NCBI GenBank assembly: GCA_016125185.1
Contig: WGMG01000006.1
Location: 1,736,001-1,800,000, forward strand
DNA length: 64,000 nt
Direction of reading: 5' to 3'
Source: Armatimonadota bacterium
Lineage (GTDB): Bacteria; Armatimonadota; Fimbriimonadia; Fimbriimonadales; Fimbriimonadaceae
Part shown: piece by piece, positions 1 through 7,750 of the stretch
Layout: every line of letters starts with the position of its first letter
How positions within the stretch are numbered: position 1 is the first letter of the stretch
Program-made: the position numbers and the translations under genes
The notes under the pieces: generated by a model
Databases searched by the model: none
The model's input: only the letters and a program-made list of their open reading frames with translations
What the model was told of the DNA's origin: nothing

Positions 1-318
1 GGTAATCGCGTAGCGAGCAATAATCCGGGCATGCTGGACCATGTGCCGAGGCCCCACGTGCTCGGTCTTCTCCGAATGGATTCCGTACGCCAGCCCCCCG
101 ACGTACATGAACAAGCCGATCAGCGGAATCACCTTCACCACGTTGAAAATATTGTCGATATGAAGTCCACCGATCGCTCCGCCGACGGCAAAGAAATAGA
201 CCAGCATCCCACCGGGCAAGAATAGGATCAGCCCGGCGAACATCAGCCAGCCAATGATCGTGTCTCGACGCTCCAGACGTCGCTCCTTCGAAAAAGGGTT
301 CCAATGGTGCATCGGCAT
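1..318 (-). CDS. Membrane protein, C-terminus beyond window
   Basis: Open frame from an ATG at 318 running off the left edge; 106 codons are visible. After a basic start (MPMHHWNPFSKERR) there is a hydrophobic helix around residues 22-40 and a second around 55-70, so it is probably a two-helix inner-membrane protein. A second in-frame ATG lies two codons in. It starts 4 bp after the stop of the upstream membrane-protein gene and is probably co-transcribed with it and with RNase G. No family recognised. Confidence 0.6.
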   Translation of the reverse strand, partial: MPMHHWNPFSKERRLERRDTIIGWLMFAGLILFLPGGMLVYFFAVGGAIGGLHIDNIFNVVKVIPLIGLFMYVGGLAYGIHSEKTEHVGPRHMVQHARIIARYAIT

Positions 319-322
319 GGCG

Positions 323-886
323 CTATACCACCGGCACATGCGGGACTTGATAAGGCCGAAACGCCCCTAGCCACCGCCCTTGAATATCCGCCTCTCCCTT
401 CAAACCTTCACCGCACATCCAAAACACCTCTTCCACGCACTGATACTCCATTGAGCCCTCGGTCGCGCCCGACAAACGTACATAGTACTTCGGATCGTCC
501 AGAAATTCGATCTGGCTTTGTTCGGTATACAAAACTCCTGTGCCATCGGTTGCAAATCTTGCAATCACCGTCATATTGGCGAACGTCATCCGCGTGCCTT
601 TGCCGGGAGATCGGGCATTCACCAAGCCGTAAATAACGCTCATGACTGCGATGATCAGCCCCAGGGCCATCACCAACACGCCCCACGGAATATGCACACC
701 CTCGCCCATGTCGGTGACAGCACCGGTGTTTGGGTTTCGTGTCGCGGTGGCCGTAAAGACGCTGCTGATCGCCAGCATCCACGTGATGACTCCGCCGCAA
801 AGGAAAAGGACGACTCCGCCGATGAGCCCTCCTCCGACCGCGAGATGTCTCATCTTCTCGCGGTCTTCAGTGGTTTGGGGCTTCAT
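323..886 (-). CDS. Two-helix membrane protein with DUF2500-like C-terminus
   Basis: 187 aa. Two transmembrane helices are visible, about residues 13-37 and 66-88, with an extracytoplasmic-looking stretch between them. The C-terminal 90 residues are soluble and have a pattern YYVRL...EYQCVEEVFWMCGEGLKGEADIQGR that resembles the end of DUF2500-type proteins (a small beta domain in which a YYV strand is followed by E-x3-GxxG and a QGxRxxxF strand). That assignment is inference from pattern only. The gene starts 23 bp after the RNase G stop and ends 4 bp before the next gene, so the three probably form one operon. No enzymatic motif is seen. Confidence 0.6.
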   Translation of the reverse strand: MKPQTTEDREKMRHLAVGGGLIGGVVLFLCGGVITWMLAISSVFTATATRNPNTGAVTDMGEGVHIPWGVLVMALGLIIAVMSVIYGLVNARSPGKGTRMTFANMTVIARFATDGTGVLYTEQSQIEFLDDPKYYVRLSGATEGSMEYQCVEEVFWMCGEGLKGEADIQGRWLGAFRPYQVPHVPVV

Positions 887-909
887 GGACCGGCTCCTTG
901 CTCGAATGC

Positions 910-2712
910 TTAAACCAGGCTTCGGTTGACTCCCGCAGTTCCCGGCATGATTAAGTCGGCCACGCCGTAGCTTCGACGTAGGTCGTGAAGCACGACCTTG
1001 GCGCGGTGCCCGATCGTTTCGTAGCCGTTGATGACCTCGACGAAGAAACCTTCGTCGGTCCAGCCAACCGCGCGGGTCGAGCCTTCAAAGGCCGACCGGC
1101 GAACGTTCACTTCCATCACCTGCGACCGGCGATAGATCATCAGTTCCTTGTCGAACTCGTCCAGCGTGCCCGCCGTGATCTCGTACTCTTCGTACTCCAA
1201 ATCAAAGTTCGCACGGATATAGATGCCGCGTCGAATCTCGTGCTCGAGCTCTTCGACGTTCTCGCCGTCCAAGCCGATCAGTGCTTCGATGACCGCCGGG
1301 TGGGCTTCCACCAAGAAGGCATTGCCCGGCTCCAGCATGCGGCGGCGCATATCGCGCTCGATCCACAGCGAAACCGTCTCCTTACTCGGGATGCGTCCCA
1401 CGCCCATGCACATCGGACAGCTTTCCGTGATCTCCTGCGTGACCGACTCGCCGGTGCGCTTTCGCGTCAACTCGACAAGGCCAAGCGACGAAATCTTGCC
1501 AACTCGCGTCCGGGCACGGTCATAGCCAAGGCCCGCCGTAAAGTGGTCGAGAATCTTCTTCTTGTCGCCCGCATCCTCCATGTCGATGAAGTCGCAGACG
1601 ATAATGCCACCCATATCGCGAAGGCGGAGCTGGCGCAGGATTTCGTCCGCCGCCTCCAGGTTCGTCTTCAGGATCGTGTCGCTCAATGCGGTCGAGCCAA
1701 TGTGCTTACCCGTGTTGACATCGATGGCGGTCAGCGCCTCCATCTCGTCGATGACCAGGTAGCCACCCGACTTCAGCGGAACGTGGTGTTGCATCAGCCG
1801 GTCGAGTTCCTTTTCGACTCCGTAGAAGTCGAAAATCGGCTCTTCCCGGTCGTAAAGCTGAATCTTGTTCACCATCGCCGGCGCAACCACCTTAGCGATC
1901 AGGTGTACCTTTTCGTACTCGTCCGGATCGTCGATGACCATCCGTGTGATCTGGTCGCCAAACACCTCGCGAACCGTTCGGAACAGCAGGGTTTGGTCGC
2001 GGTGGACGCACGCCGGCGCGCGGAGTCGCTTCGCCTGCTTGGTCACCTCTTCCCACACGCGAACGAGGTACAGAATGTCCGAGCGAAGCTCGGTTTCCGT
2101 GCGTCCGTCGCACTCGGTTCGGGCGATCAAGCCAAAGCCGGGCGGGCAAATCTTTTCGCCGATCTTCTTCAGCCGGTCGCGCTCACGTCGGTCGTCGATC
2201 TTTCGACTAACCGCCACGCCGCCAGATTCCGGCAGGAGGACGACATAGCGTCCCGGCAGGGAGATTCGGGTTGAAACTCGCGCCCCTTTCGTACCGCGCG
2301 GGCCTTTAGTGACCTGAACCATGACTTGCTGGCCCGGCTTCAAAAGGTCCTTGATCTTTCGACGTCGAAGCTCCGACCGCCGAACCGAAGCCGGCGAATT
2401 GTCGTTGCCTTCTTCCGGCAGAATGTCGGCGATGCTGAGGTAGGTGTTTCGCTCGAGGCCGATGTCCACAAAGGCGGCTTCCATACCTGGAAGCACGTTC
2501 TGAACAATGCCCTTGAAAATGGAGCCGACCACGCGTTCTTCGCGTTCCACGCGAAATTCCATCAGCTTGCCATCATCGAGGAGGGCGATACGGGTCTCTC
2601 GGTTCGAGACGTTGACGATGAGTTCGCTTGTGCGAGGTGCGCTTGGGGCGCTAGGTTTTAAATCGGTTGTGCGGCGCCGCGTGGTGCGTCCGGTCTGTTT
2701 TCTTGCGGCCAT
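910..2712 (-). CDS. rng: Ribonuclease G/E family endoribonuclease
   Basis: 600 aa. Family role: endonucleolytic cleavage of single-stranded, 5'-monophosphorylated RNA in rRNA maturation and mRNA decay. A basic, low-complexity N-terminus (1-28) precedes an S1-type RNA-binding domain (about 60-155, including VGSIFKGIVQNVLPGMEAAF). The DNase I-like catalytic part carries the metal-binding aspartates D331 (AIDVNTG) and D374 (CDFIDM), 43 residues apart exactly as D303 and D346 in E. coli RNase E. The zinc-link motif is CPMC at 432-435. There is no long C-terminal degradosome scaffold, so it matches RNase G length plus a short tail. The ATG at 2712 starts MAARKQTGR. It is divergent from the gene at 2759 and heads an operon with two membrane-protein genes. 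Confidence 0.95.
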   Translation of the reverse strand: MAARKQTGRTTRRRTTDLKPSAPSAPRTSELIVNVSNRETRIALLDDGKLMEFRVEREERVVGSIFKGIVQNVLPGMEAAFVDIGLERNTYLSIADILPEEGNDNSPASVRRSELRRRKIKDLLKPGQQVMVQVTKGPRGTKGARVSTRISLPGRYVVLLPESGGVAVSRKIDDRRERDRLKKIGEKICPPGFGLIARTECDGRTETELRSDILYLVRVWEEVTKQAKRLRAPACVHRDQTLLFRTVREVFGDQITRMVIDDPDEYEKVHLIAKVVAPAMVNKIQLYDREEPIFDFYGVEKELDRLMQHHVPLKSGGYLVIDEMEALTAIDVNTGKHIGSTALSDTILKTNLEAADEILRQLRLRDMGGIIVCDFIDMEDAGDKKKILDHFTAGLGYDRARTRVGKISSLGLVELTRKRTGESVTQEITESCPMCMGVGRIPSKETVSLWIERDMRRRMLEPGNAFLVEAHPAVIEALIGLDGENVEELEHEIRRGIYIRANFDLEYEEYEITAGTLDEFDKELMIYRRSQVMEVNVRRSAFEGSTRAVGWTDEGFFVEVINGYETIGHRAKVVLHDLRRSYGVADLIMPGTAGVNRSLV

Positions 2713-2747
2713 TGGAAATCGTTTCCAGGTTGCATTTTACCGTGAAG

Positions 2748-2753
2748 TAAGCT
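2748..2753 (+). promoter_or_regulatory. -10 hexamer of a probable leaderless promoter
   Basis: TAAGCT lies 5 bp before the GTG at 2759 with no Shine-Dalgarno sequence between, which would place transcription initiation at or beside the start codon. Confidence 0.35.
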
Positions 2754-2758
2754 ATTCC

Positions 2759-3160
2759 GTGGTGTTAGAACCCAACCAGAACGAACAAGCCCGCCGAGAT
2801 GAGGTCATGCGGAGGATTTTAGAGTGCGTTCGCGAGGATCGCCGAGTCGCGCTTCCCGTCTTCGATCCCTCTCTTTCGCGCCCGTCCGATCAGTTCGCTC
2901 TCCTCAGTATTGGACTCGAACCCAACGACTTTTCGGGAACCCTCGGCGTTTACCGCTATCAGTTCGAAGGCGAAGAAGATCTCCTGCATCTGATCGTCAC
3001 TCGCGATGATCAAGGCTCATTCTCTGCCGAAGAAGCTCAATCCGTCGCCTCGTTCGTTCTTCTCGGCGTCCCCACCGCCCTCATCTGGCTCCGCCCCGGC
3101 GAATTCTCCCACCACTTTTACTTCGGACACGACGATTTAGTTGGGAACCTCGAAATTTAG
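2759..3160 (+). CDS. Hypothetical protein
   Basis: 133 aa from the GTG at 2759 (a second GTG follows at once, and an ATG at 2808 is a shorter alternative). The frame stays open further upstream, but only through the promoter region of the divergent RNase gene, so I reject a longer start. The protein is acidic and soluble, with no signal peptide and no motif I recognise. The C-terminal half contains a hydrophobic stretch (ASFVLLGVPTALIWL) that is probably a buried core helix rather than a membrane span. The 3' end lies 9 bp before the left inverted repeat of the four-helix-bundle element. Confidence 0.6.
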   Translation: MVLEPNQNEQARRDEVMRRILECVREDRRVALPVFDPSLSRPSDQFALLSIGLEPNDFSGTLGVYRYQFEGEEDLLHLIVTRDDQGSFSAEEAQSVASFVLLGVPTALIWLRPGEFSHHFYFGHDDLVGNLEI

Positions 3161-3168
3161 TTCGAGCC

Positions 3169-3616
3169 TTTAGCCAAGAAGTCTTTAGCCTTTAGCGTCC
3201 TTCGTCAATGTCAAAATCAAACTGGCAATCATCTTTGATTCCTCACCTAGCCTCGGAAGCAGTTCGAGACGATCCTTGAAGTAGCCCAATTCGACAGATA
3301 TATCGAGAAGAGTTTCTAGCTCCTTGACCGAACCTAAGCTGATATGAAGGAAGCGAACGAAGTCTGCATCGGAGCTTCTCCCATGCCCCTCAGCAATGTT
3401 CGTGGGGACCGAAACCGCGGCTCGCCGAATTTGGGAAACAATTCCATATTGCTCTTGAACCGGAAAGTTGGCCGTGACCTTGTAAAGGTCGATGCAAATG
3501 GCCCTGCCTTTCACCCAAACCTGAAGATCTCGAAAGTCTGAACGCCGCATTGTCGCCTAGATTACCAATACAGCCTCGGGCTCAATTCGCTAAAGGCTAA
3601 AGGCTTCTTGGCTAAA
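3169..3616. repeat. 29-bp inverted repeats framing a four-helix-bundle gene
   Basis: Left arm 3169-3197 and right arm 3588-3616 are reverse complements with 28 of 29 positions matching. The core is a reiterated CTAAAGG/CCTTTAG word. The left arm includes the stop codon of the enclosed gene; the right arm lies 38 bp upstream of its start. Transcribed, the arms would pair into a long stem with the gene in the loop. This is the architecture of the intervening sequences that carry S23-type proteins inside 23S rRNA genes of Leptospira and others, but here it is free-standing between protein genes. Whether it was mobile is inference. Confidence 0.8.
3185..3550 (-). CDS. Four-helix-bundle protein (S23/IVS-type, TIGR02436-like)
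   Basis: 121 aa, normal family length. Recognised from FRDLQVWVKGRAICIDLYKVT near the start, SQIRRAAVSVPTNIAEG in the middle and FLHISLGSVKELETLL. The family is named from proteins encoded within 23S rRNA intervening sequences, and relatives (Avd) act as RNA/DNA-binding accessory proteins of diversity-generating retroelements. The role of free-standing copies is unknown. No reverse transcriptase or rRNA gene is in this window. The gene sits wholly inside the 29-bp inverted repeats and is oriented against both neighbours, which points to insertion as a unit. Confidence 0.9.
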   Translation of the reverse strand: MRRSDFRDLQVWVKGRAICIDLYKVTANFPVQEQYGIVSQIRRAAVSVPTNIAEGHGRSSDADFVRFLHISLGSVKELETLLDISVELGYFKDRLELLPRLGEESKMIASLILTLTKDAKG

Positions 3617-3619
3617 AGC

Positions 3620-3649
3620 TACTTGCTACATCAGAAACTGATGTATAAT
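3620..3649 (+). promoter_or_regulatory. PadR-1 promoter with dyad operator
   Basis: -10 TATAAT at 3644-3649 with a weak -35 TACTTG at 3620-3625 (18 bp spacer). The spacer is filled by the perfect dyad TACATCAG-AAA-CTGATGTA (3627-3645). PadR-family operators classically contain ATGT/ACAT half-sites, so this fits autorepression. Confidence 0.6.
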
Positions 3650-3678
3650 TCCAATACCTCAGAAATGGGAGGTATGAA

Positions 3679-4011
3679 ATGGCATTCAAAACGGATAATG
3701 AAGCACTGATCCTAGGGGTTCTTGCCGAACGGTCGCTCCACGGCTATGAAATCTCCAAGCAGATCAAACTCAAAAGCAAGGACGCGCTCGCGCTCCCCGA
3801 AAACAAGCTCTACCCTGCGCTCCACAAACTGGAAGAGCAAGGCCTGATCTCCGCCGAATGGGTTCCCCAGCATGGACGGCCGGATCGTAAGGTCTACTCG
3901 ATCACCGCCGAGGGAACCCAGGAACTCCAAAACCAGCGCTCCGCGTGGCAAAAGTTCGTCACCAACATCAACTCGGTGATGATGGATGCAGCCATCAAGG
4001 AGGGCAAATAA
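3679..4011 (+). CDS. PadR family transcriptional regulator
   Basis: 110 aa, a short PadR with the winged-helix domain (about 8-85: LILGVLAERSLHGYEISKQI, then LYPALHKLEEQGLISAEW and GRPDRKVYSITAEG) and one C-terminal helix for dimerisation. Shine-Dalgarno GGGAGG lies 6 bp before the ATG. Its stop codon overlaps the ATG of the following membrane gene by one base, so the two are translationally coupled. PadR repressors next to HAAS-domain membrane proteins are a recurrent two-gene module; the ligand is usually unknown. About 55% identical by eye to the second PadR at 6284. Confidence 0.9.
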   Translation: MAFKTDNEALILGVLAERSLHGYEISKQIKLKSKDALALPENKLYPALHKLEEQGLISAEWVPQHGRPDRKVYSITAEGTQELQNQRSAWQKFVTNINSVMMDAAIKEGK

Positions 4012-5177
4012 TGGCACGGTTTGCAGACTGGTATTCGGTCGAACTCGATAGCTACCTGAAGGGCCGCATGTCCGATGTCCGGCGCTTCGAGGCGGTCAAG
4101 GAAATCATGAGCCACCTTGCCGAACACGTCGACGATCTGATGGAGAAGGGGATGGAACCAATTCAAGCGGAAAAGGCCGCGATCTCATCGTTCGGATCAC
4201 CCAGAGACGCCGCCCTTAACCTGCTGAGTCAAGGTCCTCGCTGGCGGTTTGGCGGCATGTTCCACACACTGAGCGGCATCGCGCTCTTCTTCAGTCTCAT
4301 CTTCGGTGCCTGGTTGATGCGCGCCTACATGATGCACCTGGGTATGGCCTACAACTTCACATATGGCGCTCTAGGGTCGATCTGGGCTGTGCCCGTACTC
4401 GCGCTCCTCGGCGGTTTCTTTTCGCGTAAAAGCGATTGGCGAAAACTAGCCCTGGGATGGGCGGCCGGACTGGCGGTGTCTGGTTGCTACTTGGTCTTTG
4501 GTCCTCAGCCCACCTTTGCCGACGTCCCGAAGGGAGAGCTTCCCGCCAAAATCAATCTTTGGACTGATGGCCTAAACGCGACGAAAAAGCTGGCAAGTCT
4601 CGAACGTCAGATTGAGTCCAACTTCTCGTCAAACTACGATGACGGCCGGTATCAGACGAAGCCGGTCAACAAGGAGCAGGCCCTCGACGCTATTCGGAAG
4701 GTCGGCCCCCAGCTTTTGCAGGTCAAGCCGAGCTACGTCTCTCTCAACGGAAAACTGACCGCCGGGTTCCTGGTTCCTACTTCAACCAACGGAATGAACT
4801 CCTACTACTATCGCACGAGATATCACTACTCCGCCAGCGACCACGAGTTCAATCCTCCAACCGGAGAGGAATTCCCGTGGACCTACATGAATCTCAAATA
4901 TGTTGCCACGGCCGACGAGGCTCTTGATGCATGGGCCAGTCGTTCGTCCCCATATCGAAGTTCGTCCTTCGAAATGATTGCCGACGAGCAGCAGTCATTC
5001 CTGTCGATGGCAAACCGAATGTCAAATCGAACCAGCACCGATGCCGCGACCGAAGTGATTGGATCGATGGCTCTGTCTGGCTTCATCTTCCTCCTCATCG
5101 CGTATGTCCTAGGTTTTATCGCATCCAAGATCCCAACGATCACCTTCTACTCGTCGTTCCGGCGTCGCCTTGCGTAG
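4011..5177 (+). CDS. HAAS-type membrane protein paired with PadR (copy 1)
   Basis: 388 aa. Residues 1-80 form an alpha-helical HAAS/DUF1700-like region (WYSVELDSYLKGRMSDVRRFEAV, and AEKAAISSFGSPRDAALNLL, the typical A-x-x-x-FGxP ending). Three or four transmembrane helices follow at roughly 85-110, 120-145 and 150-165. A polar domain of about 180 residues then precedes a last helix near 355-380. The ATG at 4011 is chosen because it overlaps the PadR stop and gives the standard HAAS start; the frame is open further upstream inside padR. In this family the HAAS part is thought to pass a signal between the membrane partner and PadR. What the large polar domain senses is unknown. Confidence 0.75.
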   Translation: MARFADWYSVELDSYLKGRMSDVRRFEAVKEIMSHLAEHVDDLMEKGMEPIQAEKAAISSFGSPRDAALNLLSQGPRWRFGGMFHTLSGIALFFSLIFGAWLMRAYMMHLGMAYNFTYGALGSIWAVPVLALLGGFFSRKSDWRKLALGWAAGLAVSGCYLVFGPQPTFADVPKGELPAKINLWTDGLNATKKLASLERQIESNFSSNYDDGRYQTKPVNKEQALDAIRKVGPQLLQVKPSYVSLNGKLTAGFLVPTSTNGMNSYYYRTRYHYSASDHEFNPPTGEEFPWTYMNLKYVATADEALDAWASRSSPYRSSSFEMIADEQQSFLSMANRMSNRTSTDAATEVIGSMALSGFIFLLIAYVLGFIASKIPTITFYSSFRRRLA

Positions 5178-5180
5178 CCG

Positions 5181-5663
5181 CTAACGAATCCTCTCGGCAA
5201 ACCACTCAGCCGACCTCTCCAGAGTCGGCTGATCCGCCGTTTCGGCCAGCTCCCGGAGCACATCCGCCAGAGATGTCTGTGCAAGCTCACGATGATAAGC
5301 CTTCTCCGCTTTCCGCATCGCCACGGCAATGAGGCAAGGCCCCTTCCCTCGATTCACCAGACAGGGGTTGTTGAATCGGATATCCGTACAGCGAAAGCAG
5401 TTCGAGTTCCCCTCCAGTCCAAGCACAATGTCTAGGAGCGAAATCTCGGCCGCTGGCTTCGCTAACTGGTATCCACCCTTTGGCCCCACTGAACCACTGA
5501 GGATTCCTGCCTCCTCAAGCCGCTGGAGTCCCTTGGCCAAATAGGCCTTCGGAACTCCATGAAACTCCGCAAGCGACGCTACCGACAGCCGCCGCCCCTC
5601 CGGTAAACCGGCCAATACGGCACAGCAGTGAATCGCCCATTCGACCTGATTCCCGTGCTGCAT
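5181..5663 (-). CDS. Rrf2 family transcriptional regulator
   Basis: 160 aa from the ATG at 5663 (MQHGNQVEWAIHCC); the open frame extends 28 codons further but into the upstream gene. The winged helix occupies about 5-80 (SVASLAEFHGVPKAYLAKGLQRLEEAGIL, GPKGGYQLAKP). Cysteines at 89, 92, 101 and 110 lie where IscR/NsrR-type members bind an Fe-S cluster, so a redox- or NO-responsive cofactor is possible but not shown. It follows the AhpD-like gene by 13 bp in the same direction and probably regulates that operon through the 46-bp dyad at 6165-6210. Confidence 0.88.
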   Translation of the reverse strand: MQHGNQVEWAIHCCAVLAGLPEGRRLSVASLAEFHGVPKAYLAKGLQRLEEAGILSGSVGPKGGYQLAKPAAEISLLDIVLGLEGNSNCFRCTDIRFNNPCLVNRGKGPCLIAVAMRKAEKAYHRELAQTSLADVLRELAETADQPTLERSAEWFAERIR

Positions 5664-5676
5664 GCCAAGAGGATGA

Positions 5677-6159
5677 CTAACTGAGGCCCGCTTGGTCAAG
5701 GCCAAACATCTTGTCGTAGGCGCCAGGAGTGGTTCGGAACACCGCATTCAGCCGGTTCCAAGCGTTGATGAGCCCGATTCCGTACACCAAGGCCACAAAC
5801 TCCTTCTCCGAAAAGTGTTGACGCGAAGCATTGTAGAGATCATCGCTGACACCCTGATCGGGGTGAAGAGTCAAATGCTCGGTGAGAGCCAACGCTGCCC
5901 GCTCTCGCTCACTAAAGAGGTTCGATTCCGGCCATGCCGCGATGTGATACAGCTTCAGTTCCCTCTCCCCGGCTATCTTGGCCTCCTTGGAGTGCATGTC
6001 CAGGCAGAAGCTGCATCGGTTGATCTGGGAGGCGCGGATGTCCACCAGGTAAAGCAGAGAGCCGTCAATCCCCTCCTGGACGCTTCGGCCGAGGGCCGCC
6101 ATGTCCATTGCCCAGCTCGGGGCGATCGTCGAATAGTTGAGTCGTTTCTCCATACTCAT
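5677..6159 (-). CDS. AhpD-like/carboxymuconolactone decarboxylase family protein
   Basis: 160 aa from the ATG at 6159 (MSMEKRL; an ATG two codons later is equally possible). It carries the alkylhydroperoxidase-type motif C49-SF-C52-x3-H56 (INRCSFCLDMH) and the family pattern RERAALALTEHLT. AhpD-like proteins use the CxxC pair as a thiol peroxidase or disulfide reductase. First gene of an operon with the Rrf2 regulator, a common pairing in bacteria that suggests peroxide or disulfide stress control. Which substrate it reduces cannot be read from sequence. Confidence 0.85.
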   Translation of the reverse strand: MSMEKRLNYSTIAPSWAMDMAALGRSVQEGIDGSLLYLVDIRASQINRCSFCLDMHSKEAKIAGERELKLYHIAAWPESNLFSERERAALALTEHLTLHPDQGVSDDLYNASRQHFSEKEFVALVYGIGLINAWNRLNAVFRTTPGAYDKMFGLDQAGLS

Positions 6160-6164
6160 ATTAT

Positions 6165-6210
6165 GGATACTATTTGTCCGAAATAAACGAATCGCGGACA
6201 AAAAGTATCC
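6165..6210. promoter_or_regulatory. 46-bp inverted repeat, candidate Rrf2 operator
   Basis: Arms GGATACTATTTGTCCG (6165-6180) and CGGACAAAAAGTATCC (6195-6210) match at 15 of 16 positions around a 14-bp AT-rich centre. Each arm is itself an imperfect GGA...TCC dyad, so it may hold two dimers. It abuts the start of the AhpD-Rrf2 operon and lies 74 bp before the second PadR gene. Confidence 0.65.
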
Positions 6211-6226
6211 GTATTTAATATTTTTC

Positions 6227-6264
6227 TTGTATACCTAGAAAATTGATGTATGATATTCATACAT
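6227..6264 (+). promoter_or_regulatory. PadR-2 promoter with dyad operator
   Basis: -35 TTGTAT (6227-6232), 16-bp spacer, -10 TATGAT (6249-6254). The -10 is embedded in the dyad ATGTATGA-TAT-TCATACAT (6246-6264), again with ATGT/ACAT half-sites as in PadR operators. A Shine-Dalgarno AAGAGG follows at 6270-6275. Confidence 0.6.
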
Positions 6265-6283
6265 AGAAATAAGAGGTATCAAA

Positions 6284-6616
6284 ATGGGATTTAAAGGCGA
6301 CTTGGAAGCACTGATCTTAGCGGTCATCGGCGATCACGCACTCCACGGCTACGAGATATCGAAGCGAATTCGAACTCAAAGCCAGGACGTGCTGAAGTAC
6401 GGCGAGGGCCAGCTCTACCCTGCCCTCCACAAACTCGAAGAATCGGGCTTCGTTGCCGCCGAATGGATCGAGCAGGATGGAAAGCCGAATCGGAAGGTCT
6501 ACTCCCTGACCCCCGCAGGCAAAGTCGAACTCGAAAAGAGAAAGTCGGCTTGGACAAAGTTCGTCGCTGGCGTCGGGGGAGTCTTCTCCGCCCAAACCAT
6601 GGAGGAAGGAAAATGA
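6284..6616 (+). CDS. PadR family transcriptional regulator (copy 2)
   Basis: 110 aa, same length and architecture as the PadR at 3679: LILAVIGDHALHGYEISKRI, LYPALHKLEESGFVAAEW, GKPNRKVYSLTPAGK. The gene overlaps the following HAAS gene by 4 bp (ATGA). The pair duplicates the module at 3679-5177, but the two membrane partners have diverged much more than the regulators, which suggests the two systems sense different things. Confidence 0.9.
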   Translation: MGFKGDLEALILAVIGDHALHGYEISKRIRTQSQDVLKYGEGQLYPALHKLEESGFVAAEWIEQDGKPNRKVYSLTPAGKVELEKRKSAWTKFVAGVGGVFSAQTMEEGK

Positions 6617-7707
6617 ACCTTAGCTACATCGACTGGTACCTTGTCGAAATGGGTCGAGAGCTCAACGGCCTCATGCCCGACGAGCGCCGCGAAGCCCTCC
6701 TCTTCGAGACCAAAAATCACCTGATGGCGATCGTCGAAGAACTAACCGATGAAGGACAACAGCAGACCGAAGCCGAAAAGACCGCCATCGAGCGGTTCGG
6801 CGATCCTCGGACCATCGCGCGTCAGTTTGTGCGCACCGGCCACGACAGCCAAGGCACATTCGCCCGAGTGGCTCGCGGATCTCTGGTCTCCATGATGACG
6901 CTCTTCCTTGTCCTTGGTGCCATTGCCGTCCCATTCGTTCCTCAGTATGTCTTCGGCTGGCTCCTCTTCGCGTCTTTCGCGCTCTTCGGCATCTACGCGC
7001 GCCTCACCGGACTCATGCCCAAGGTCACTACCTTCCTCATTCCGGCCGCCGTCATCGCTGGACTGGCTCTACCCACCGCCGGCTTCTTCTCCTACTACCA
7101 GTCGTACAACGGGAGCCCAATCCTCCTTCCGAGAAATCAACTTCATGCCATGGCCGCCGATGCCGCTTCGAGGGATCGCAAGGCGATCGCTTTCGAGGAT
7201 CACATCATCAGTCAGTGGAAGCAGATTCTCAGCGATCCGAAGTTCGCCAACGGCATCCCGGATGGTTCTTCTCTTTTGATCCCAGCCCTGCGTGAGGGCG
7301 GAGGCAACGGTATCTTCGTCCTCATGCCGATGGAGCCAGGAAAGACCTTCCATAAAGTCGACGGCAACGAACAAATCCTTCTCGGCGGCCCAAATGTGAG
7401 GCTGTCTGTCCCTGTTGCGAGGGCCGATGATGTGATCAAAGGCCCAGTATCCCGCGCTAAATTTGAGAGCCAAATGAAGGAGCAGATCGCTCAGACCGGT
7501 TGGCAAAGGAACTTCCGCGGTCAAGCGGTTGGCATCCTCGAATCCGCCGCCGACCGACCGTTCATCGAATGCTACGGGTTCTTCACGCTGCCACTCCTGG
7601 CGATGTACTTGCTGGGTGGAGTGCCCGTTGGCCTCCTTGCGAGCCTGCTTGGGTCGGCAATGCACCGATACTTCCGACTTCGCCGACTCAAACTCCGTCT
7701 GGCTTAG
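6613..7707 (+). CDS. HAAS-type membrane protein paired with PadR (copy 2)
   Basis: 364 aa from the ATG at 6613, which overlaps the padR stop. The N-terminal 80 residues are HAAS-like (WYLVEMGRELNGLMPDERREAL, then AEKTAIERFGDPRTIARQFV). Three helices lie at about 90-110, 112-130 and 135-160; a polar domain spans about 165-330; a final helix near 325-350 is followed by a basic C-terminus (RYFRLRRLKLRLA). The same topology as the first copy, with a similarly sized polar domain inserted before the last helix. Convergent with recR, 43 bp apart. Confidence 0.75.
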   Translation: MNLSYIDWYLVEMGRELNGLMPDERREALLFETKNHLMAIVEELTDEGQQQTEAEKTAIERFGDPRTIARQFVRTGHDSQGTFARVARGSLVSMMTLFLVLGAIAVPFVPQYVFGWLLFASFALFGIYARLTGLMPKVTTFLIPAAVIAGLALPTAGFFSYYQSYNGSPILLPRNQLHAMAADAASRDRKAIAFEDHIISQWKQILSDPKFANGIPDGSSLLIPALREGGGNGIFVLMPMEPGKTFHKVDGNEQILLGGPNVRLSVPVARADDVIKGPVSRAKFESQMKEQIAQTGWQRNFRGQAVGILESAADRPFIECYGFFTLPLLAMYLLGGVPVGLLASLLGSAMHRYFRLRRLKLRLA

Positions 7708-7750
7708 CTCACTCGCCCCGCCCTTGCCCTCGCACTCGCCCTGAATTATG

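Noticed and set aside
985-2274. 429-codon plus-strand ORF opposite RNase G
   Set aside because: Mirror frame of a high-GC conserved gene; no start signal, and the product is basic and without motif.
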